DNA from: Nitrospirillum amazonense
Lineage (GTDB): Bacteria; Pseudomonadota; Alphaproteobacteria; Azospirillales; Azospirillaceae
Length of the DNA: 64,000 nucleotides
Assembly: GCF_007828045.1 (NCBI RefSeq)
Contig: NZ_VITN01000021.1
Span: 1-64,000, forward strand
Reading direction: 5' to 3'
Part shown: piece after piece, positions 59,356-64,000 of the stretch
How positions within the stretch are numbered: the stretch's first letter is position 1
Layout of the letters: each line of letters opens with the position of its first letter
Program-made: the position numbers and the translations under genes
Notes under the pieces: generated by a model
What the model was told of the DNA's origin: nothing
Seen by the model: the letters and a program-made list of their open reading frames with translations, nothing else
The model's database searches: none

Positions 59356-61074
59356 TCAGCCGCTGCAGTTGAGCCAGATTTTCTGGCCGTCCTGGCTGAT
59401 GCCGTCCTTGTCCAGAACCACGGTGCTGCCGTTGCTGGTCAGGATGATGTGGTCGGTGGTCATCTGCAGGGAGCTTTTGCCCACCTGCAGCACCACCATC
59501 TCGCCCGCCACGTTCACCATGGACTTGCCGACGGTTTCGAACATGTTGTTCTGGACGACCATGGAGAGGTCTTTTTGGGAGTGGAAGGCGATTTCCTCGG
59601 CGCCGGCCTTGTCTTCCAGGGTGAAGAGGTTGAATCCGCCGCCGCCGGGGCTGCTGGCGGTTCGGAAGGTTGTCTGGGTTTTCTGGGCGGGCAGGCCGAG
59701 GGGGGCTGTGGTCTCGGAATTGGGGACGGAGCCCAGGATGACCGGTCGGTCTGGGTTGCCCTCCAGGAAGGCGACGACGACCTCCATGCCCATGCGGGGG
59801 ATGGTCTGGGCGCCGAAGCCGCGGCCGGCCCAGCCCTGGGCGACGCGGACCCAGCAGGAGCTGCCCTCGTTGGACTGGCCGCGCCGGTCCCAGAAGAACT
59901 GCACCTTCACCCGGCCGTGCTTGTCCGTGTGGATCTCCTGGCCCTTGGGGCCGACCACGACGGCGGTCTGCAGGCCGGAGATGGTGGGGCGGGGGGTGGC
60001 GCGGCGGGGCACGAAGGGGGTGGCGGCCGGCAGGCAGGTGAAGTGGTTGGCGTAGCCGGAATGGCTGGCGCCGCCGCCCTCATAGCTGAGGTCGCTGGCC
60101 CGGTGGCTGGCGGAGAGCACGACATAGGCGCCGTTCTCGGCGGCGACGGGATGGTCGGTCAGCTGGAAGCGGCCGCAGGGGGTCATGGAGCGGCAGTCGC
60201 TGGCGCCCTGCACGGTCTCGCGCTCCACCTCCTCCGCCTGCATGGCCAGCTTGGCCCGTCGCTCGCCATCGCCGGCGCTGTCGTGCAGGCCGGGATAGTC
60301 GAAGTGCTCGTGCTGGGGATCCTGGCTGTAGCTGGAGACGGTGGGGATGGTCCGCTTCAGGTCCAGCTTGCTGGTCTGGAAGTTGTAGTCGGTCATGGCC
60401 CAGGCGCTGGCCTGGTAGGCGTGGCTGCGGTGCCACTCGGTGATGTGGTTGGAGCGGGAGGAGGTGGCGCTGAAGGGGATCAGCGGCTCATCCCCCGTCT
60501 GGTAGGCGGAGGTCTGGGAGCCCAGGACCAGGGTGTGTTTCCCCGCCTCATGCCGGAAGAAGTAGTAGAGGCCGTCCTCCTCCATCAGGCGGGAGACGAA
60601 GGCGAAGTCGGTCTCGCGGTACTGCACGCAGTACTCGCGCGGGGGCGGGGCGCTGACGCCGGAGAAGTCGTACTGGGTGACGCCCAACTCGCCGAAGATG
60701 GTCTCCAGGATGTCGAGGGTGGTCTTGTTCTGGAAGATGCGGCAGTCGCTGGTGCGGGTCAGGAACCACAGGCGGGGGACGACGCGCAGGACATAGTGCC
60801 GTTGCCCGCGCGAGGCGGCGTGGCCGCCGGTGAGCGAGGCGACGACGCCGTTGAAGATGCGGTAGACGCCGTCATCCAGGCGCAGCTTCAGGTCCACGCT
60901 CTGTGCCACCAGGGCGGCAGGGTCGACGTTGTCATCCATGGCGCGCACGGTCGCGCGGAACTCAAAGGGCGTCGACACGCCCTCCATCCCCTCCAGCGCT
61001 TCCAGCAACAGCTGGTCGGGCCCCAAGGGGCTCTCGATCCCCAGCAACCGTTCCGCTTGCGTGTAACCGTCCAT
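59356..61074 (-). CDS. vgrG: VgrG, type VI secretion spike protein
   Basis: A 572-residue spike. The gp27-like part is about 1-370 (GVSTPFEFRATVRA, REYCVQYRETDFAFVSRLME, EEDGLYYFF). The gp5 OB fold follows (GPKGQEIHTDKHGRVKVQFF, SCWVRVAQGWAG, GMEVVVAFLEGNPDRP), with a short beta-helix tail ending IWLNCSG and no effector extension. ATG 61074 is chosen; the longer frame enters the preceding gene. The OB-fold part is nearly identical in DNA to the second VgrG at the right edge. Confidence 0.95.
   Translation of the reverse strand: MDGYTQAERLLGIESPLGPDQLLLEALEGMEGVSTPFEFRATVRAMDDNVDPAALVAQSVDLKLRLDDGVYRIFNGVVASLTGGHAASRGQRHYVLRVVPRLWFLTRTSDCRIFQNKTTLDILETIFGELGVTQYDFSGVSAPPPREYCVQYRETDFAFVSRLMEEDGLYYFFRHEAGKHTLVLGSQTSAYQTGDEPLIPFSATSSRSNHITEWHRSHAYQASAWAMTDYNFQTSKLDLKRTIPTVSSYSQDPQHEHFDYPGLHDSAGDGERRAKLAMQAEEVERETVQGASDCRSMTPCGRFQLTDHPVAAENGAYVVLSASHRASDLSYEGGGASHSGYANHFTCLPAATPFVPRRATPRPTISGLQTAVVVGPKGQEIHTDKHGRVKVQFFWDRRGQSNEGSSCWVRVAQGWAGRGFGAQTIPRMGMEVVVAFLEGNPDRPVILGSVPNSETTAPLGLPAQKTQTTFRTASSPGGGGFNLFTLEDKAGAEEIAFHSQKDLSMVVQNNMFETVGKSMVNVAGEMVVLQVGKSSLQMTTDHIILTSNGSTVVLDKDGISQDGQKIWLNCSG
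59546..59916. repeat. Long direct repeat shared by the two vgrG genes, copy 1
   Basis: This 371-bp stretch matches 63630-64000 with only about ten differences, while sequence to the left diverges. It covers the OB fold and the following NSETTAPLGLPAQKTQ segment. Copy 2 is cut by the window edge, so the true repeat may be longer. Confidence 0.85.
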
Positions 61075-61082
61075 GGGGGCCC

Positions 61083-61553
61083 TCACATAGGCTGGGCGCC
61101 GGCCGGTCGAACGCCGACAAGGGCGGCGATCACCAGGCCGGACACAATGATCATGATCATGGAAAAGGCCATCAACTCGGGCAGGCGGCCGATCGCCACC
61201 ATGTGGTCGACGTCCGCCTTGCGATAGGGCGCCAGGAACAGGCGCCACAGGCCGGGGAACGCGCCGGTTCCCCCGGTCCTGGCCACCCACGCCTTGATGG
61301 CCGCACGCCACTGCAGCAGGCCGACCATCAGGAACAGCGACAGCGCCGCCACGCCGGCGGCAGCCAGCAGGGGGGCCGCCAGCACCATGGACATGGACTT
61401 GCCGCCCAGGGCCAGCAGGGCCAGGCAGACGCCCAGCAGCCCGAACAGGGCCAGGAATGCCCTGGGCGTCCGCTCCCGATCCGGCAGGCGCGCGGCCAAG
61501 GAGGCCAGCAGGCCCAGGGTCGGCGGTGGGGTGGTGGGGGGAGACAGGGACAT
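61083..61553 (-). CDS. Membrane protein of type VI operon, unknown function
   Basis: A 156-residue protein with three or four hydrophobic helices (about 31-49, 56-78 and 128-148) separated by a basic loop WRLFLAPYRKADVDHM. It lies 6 bp after the gene upstream and 8 bp before vgrG, so it belongs to the operon. No family is recognised. Confidence 0.7.
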   Translation of the reverse strand: MSLSPPTTPPPTLGLLASLAARLPDRERTPRAFLALFGLLGVCLALLALGGKSMSMVLAAPLLAAAGVAALSLFLMVGLLQWRAAIKAWVARTGGTGAFPGLWRLFLAPYRKADVDHMVAIGRLPELMAFSMIMIIVSGLVIAALVGVRPAGAQPM

Positions 61554-61559
61554 GGCGGA

Positions 61560-62711
61560 TCAGCCTGCCGGAGCCAAGGCGGTCAACAGGCTGGTGATGG
61601 CGATGTCGAAGGCGCGTTTGTTGATGGCCGTCACCAGGTAGGGATCGGAAGGGCCGGCAGGCGTGACCAGGGTGAAGACCGCCCAGCCCTTGGCCGTGGC
61701 GATCACCGTCTGCCGCACCAGAGCGGAGCGCTCGCTCAGCGTCGCGGGGGTGTCCGCCGTCCAGAAGGTAACACCGGCGGTGCCCGTGGACACCTCGCGC
61801 AGCGTGCCGTCAGCGAAACTGGCGCCCAGATGCCGCATCCCGTCCGCCACCAGATGGGCGATCTGGTCGGGCGCGCGGAAGCGGCCGCGCGGGGCGGTGT
61901 AGACGTTGATCATGCCGGCCCGGTCCGCGCCCGTGCCATTGGACAAGCCCCAGGATTGGCAATCGGCATCGACGCTTTCGTCTGCCCGCACCGTCCAGGA
62001 TGCCGGCACCTTGAAGCCCAGCTGGAAGACCTTGTTCAAGGCGACATCCTGAAGGATTTCCATGTAGGGCTGGGGCTTGGCCTCCGTCAGCTTGAAGGAG
62101 GCGGCCGCCACCAGGAAGGTATCCTCCGCCGTGGTATAGCGGCGTTCGGGGGCGAAGCTGTGCAGCAGATAGATGAACTTGCCGTTCTTGAAGGTGCGCA
62201 GCCGGTAGAGATAGGGCTGGCCTTGCACGGTGCGCGAGGCCAGCACGTCGGCGTTGCGCCCCGCGTCCGAGGGAATGCTGCGGCGGGCCACCACGGTGTA
62301 GTGGTTCGCCGCCATCCAGGGATCCAGCCAATCCTCCGGCGCCACCTCGCGTTCGATCTGCTGGGCGTAAACCTCGATGATGGCGTCCTGGCTTTGCCCG
62401 CCGTACCGGGCCAGCAGTTGCAGGCCGCCGTCCGCCTTGGCGGGCCGCCCGTCCTTTTCGAACCACTGCCAATTCTTGGGAATCATCACTTCAAAGGCGA
62501 AGGCCGGAACCGGGCTGGGGAAAGCCTGGTGCAGATAGTCGCGCTCCACCTCCGCGCGGGTGGCTTGAACGGTGGTTCGCAGGTCTGCCATGGGTCGTTC
62601 CTTCGCGGTGATGGTCTCCGCGGCGTGGGTACGCGGTGTAAGGGCGGCAAGCAGGCCGGCCGCCAGGATGAAGAATAGGACGCCACGGTCCTGTCGGACA
62701 TGGGGCGTCAT
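61560..62711 (-). CDS. Secreted protein with two DcrB/DUF1795-like halves, type VI operon
   Basis: A 383-residue protein with a signal peptide (about 1-30, ending TPRTHAAE). Two halves each have an amphipathic strand with a central Trp (FEVMIPKNWQWFEK; LGFKVPASWTVRAD) and a closing helix, recalling the DUF1795 fold of EagR chaperones. Its ATG overlaps the stop of the preceding vgrG. Periplasmic location makes a classical chaperone role doubtful; it could be an immunity or accessory protein. Confidence 0.7.
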   Translation of the reverse strand: MTPHVRQDRGVLFFILAAGLLAALTPRTHAAETITAKERPMADLRTTVQATRAEVERDYLHQAFPSPVPAFAFEVMIPKNWQWFEKDGRPAKADGGLQLLARYGGQSQDAIIEVYAQQIEREVAPEDWLDPWMAANHYTVVARRSIPSDAGRNADVLASRTVQGQPYLYRLRTFKNGKFIYLLHSFAPERRYTTAEDTFLVAAASFKLTEAKPQPYMEILQDVALNKVFQLGFKVPASWTVRADESVDADCQSWGLSNGTGADRAGMINVYTAPRGRFRAPDQIAHLVADGMRHLGASFADGTLREVSTGTAGVTFWTADTPATLSERSALVRQTVIATAKGWAVFTLVTPAGPSDPYLVTAINKRAFDIAITSLLTALAPAG

Positions 62712-64000
62712 GGGGCACCTCCCTTGGGGGCGGGGCCTATGCTGGCGTCCAGGCCGGTCTTGATGCCCAGGCCGGCTTCGATATCGCCGAAGATGCCAGC
62801 ATGCGTCCGCTGGTCCACCCGGTCGTAGTAGCCGTAGCCACCGGCGCCGATGCCGGCGCTGCCGGCGGAAACGCCCTGTTCGCCCTTCACGGCGATGGTC
62901 CAGTCATCGGGCACGCCGGGCAGCCAGCCGATGGGTATGGTCACGTTCTCTTCCGCGCTGGCCTGGGCCACGCGGGCCCCGGCCTTGCCGCCCAGCGCGG
63001 CGCCGATATAGCGGCCGTCGTCCCCCAGCAGGGCCTGGCCCTTGGCGTCGGCGGAGAACAGCTCGCCCGTTCCCTTCACCCCGCCACCGCCCTTGTTCAG
63101 GTCGCCCGCGATGCCTTCGACCGTGACGCGCTGCATGGCCGCCTTGGCCTCACCCTGGGCGCCCAGGCCGTTGGTGGTGACGCCGGCGTGGCCCGTGCCC
63201 TCCGCGGCGAAGATGTCCATGCCGCCGGAAACTTCACCCCAGCTGTTCTTGCCCTTGGCGGAAATGCGGGCCATGGCGATTTCGCCCTTGGCGTCCACCG
63301 TCGCCTTGGTCGGGTCGGCGTGGGCGGTGATCGATCCTTCCGCGCCCAGGACCTTGGCGGTGACGGGACCCGTGGTCTTGTTGGCCGCCCAGGCGGAGCC
63401 CTCGGCCTTGAAGTCCTGGCCCGGCGGCTTGGCCGGCGCCGGCTCCTTCATGTTCAGCCAGATCTTGCCGCCCTTGTGGCGGATGCCGTCCTTGTCCATC
63501 ACCACGGTGCTGCCGTTGCTGGACAGGATGATGTTGTCCGGCGTGAACTGGATGGAACTGTTGCCCACCTTGAAGGCCAGCACCTGCCCCGCCTGGCGCA
63601 CCGACGCCTTGGTCACCGTCTCGAAGGCGTTGTTCTGGACGACCATGGAGAGGTCTTTTTGGGAGTGGAAGGCGATTTCCTCGGCGCCGGCCTTGTCTTC
63701 CAGGGTGAAGAGGTTGAAGCCTGCGCCGCCTGGGCTGCTGGCGGTTCGGAAGGTGGTCTGGGTTTTCTGGGCGGGCAGGCCGAGGGGGGCTGTGGTCTCG
63801 GAATTGGGGACGGAGCCCAGGATGACGGGCCGGTCTGGGTTGCCTTCCAGGAAGGCGACGACGACCTCCATGCCCATGCGGGGGATGGTCTGGGCGCCGA
63901 AGCCGCGGCCGGCCCAGCCCTGGGCGACGCGGACCCAGCAGGAGCTGCCCTCGTTGGACTGGCCGCGCCGGTCCCAGAAGAACTGCACCTTCACCCGGCC
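62708..64000 (-). CDS. vgrG: VgrG with C-terminal extension (partial, runs off right edge)
   Basis: The visible 430 residues start inside the OB fold (VKVQFFWDRRGQSNEGSSCW) and pass the beta-helix end (GKIWLNMKEPAP). About 245 extra residues follow that are absent from the neighbouring VgrG. The extension is Gly/Ala-rich with repeated short strands (AKVLGAEGSITAHADPTKAT, GQALLGDDGRYIGAALGG) and ends with GLGIKTGLDASIGPAPKGGAP. This could be an effector or adaptor domain. The N-terminal gp27-like half lies beyond the window. Confidence 0.9.
   Translation of the reverse strand, partial: GRVKVQFFWDRRGQSNEGSSCWVRVAQGWAGRGFGAQTIPRMGMEVVVAFLEGNPDRPVILGSVPNSETTAPLGLPAQKTQTTFRTASSPGGAGFNLFTLEDKAGAEEIAFHSQKDLSMVVQNNAFETVTKASVRQAGQVLAFKVGNSSIQFTPDNIILSSNGSTVVMDKDGIRHKGGKIWLNMKEPAPAKPPGQDFKAEGSAWAANKTTGPVTAKVLGAEGSITAHADPTKATVDAKGEIAMARISAKGKNSWGEVSGGMDIFAAEGTGHAGVTTNGLGAQGEAKAAMQRVTVEGIAGDLNKGGGGVKGTGELFSADAKGQALLGDDGRYIGAALGGKAGARVAQASAEENVTIPIGWLPGVPDDWTIAVKGEQGVSAGSAGIGAGGYGYYDRVDQRTHAGIFGDIEAGLGIKTGLDASIGPAPKGGAP
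63630..64000. repeat. Long direct repeat shared by the two vgrG genes, copy 2
   Basis: Partner of 59546-59916. The near identity of an internal block while both 3' ends differ fits gene conversion or recombination at the conserved VgrG core. Confidence 0.85.

Noticed and set aside
59245-61227. 660-residue open frame opposite vgrG
   Set aside because: It mirrors the codon pattern of vgrG and lacks any family motif.

Overview
The window comes from a GC-rich alphaproteobacterium. The NepR/PhyR-type/EcfG general stress genes place it in that class. The accessory content (bacteriophytochrome with its own heme oxygenase, UbiTUV, LigD, type VI Rhs/VgrG genes) would fit Azospirillaceae such as Nitrospirillum or Azospirillum, but no rRNA or core marker is present to settle this.

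Layout. 1-0.7 kb is a nest of broken insertion sequences (IS21 end in IS3 in IS630). 0.9-5.9 kb holds a coiled-coil protein and a giant GT2-GT9 glycosyltransferase in one operon. 6.2-7.6 kb is a dead mosaic of ISL3, IS91 and an associated tyrosine recombinase. 7.7-12.3 kb has an AT-rich leader, an FkbH-ACP pair and a two-module protein of unknown function, the last lying between inverted remnants of one transposase. 13.3-16.1 kb holds a hypothetical gene, a 2-hydroxyacid dehydrogenase and a frameshifted corA. 16.2-21.6 kb is a red-light operon on the minus strand: heme oxygenase, bacteriophytochrome kinase, single-domain response regulator, hybrid kinase.

21.7-32.1 kb looks like one general-stress region: small membrane protein, DUF72, LigD, SemiSWEET, topoisomerase IB, KatE, NepR, a PhyR-like protein without its receiver, EcfG, a DUF892 ferritin-like protein, a PRC-barrel protein and a small membrane protein. 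Five sites matching GGAAC-N17/18-GTT, the EcfG promoter pattern, sit just upstream of the expected genes on the correct strand, so sigma EcfG probably controls most of the segment.

32.2-34.8 kb is ubiT-ubiU-ubiV, for O2-independent ubiquinone hydroxylation, followed by a metallo-hydrolase. 36.0-43.5 kb is a probable peptide or amino-acid scavenging locus: TonB-dependent receptor and serine hydrolase divergent from an XRE-cupin regulator, an MFS carrier and a dipeptide-epimerase-like enzyme. A shared palindrome TGTTTC-N7-GMAACA lies at both promoter regions. 43.6-48.7 kb holds a secreted glycosidase-like protein, a truncated haemoglobin and a GH3 beta-glucosidase.

48.7-64 kb, all on the minus strand, is a type VI secretion effector island. 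A VgrG (continuing past the right edge), accessory proteins, a second VgrG, an EagR-type chaperone and a 1472-residue PAAR-Rhs toxin lead into its immunity gene. Beyond that lie about 4.5 kb of small orphan immunity-like genes, several present as paralogous pairs, one frameshifted, and a detached C-terminal tip of a TNT-like toxin still joined to its putative immunity gene. This record of past toxin replacement is the most unusual part of the window.
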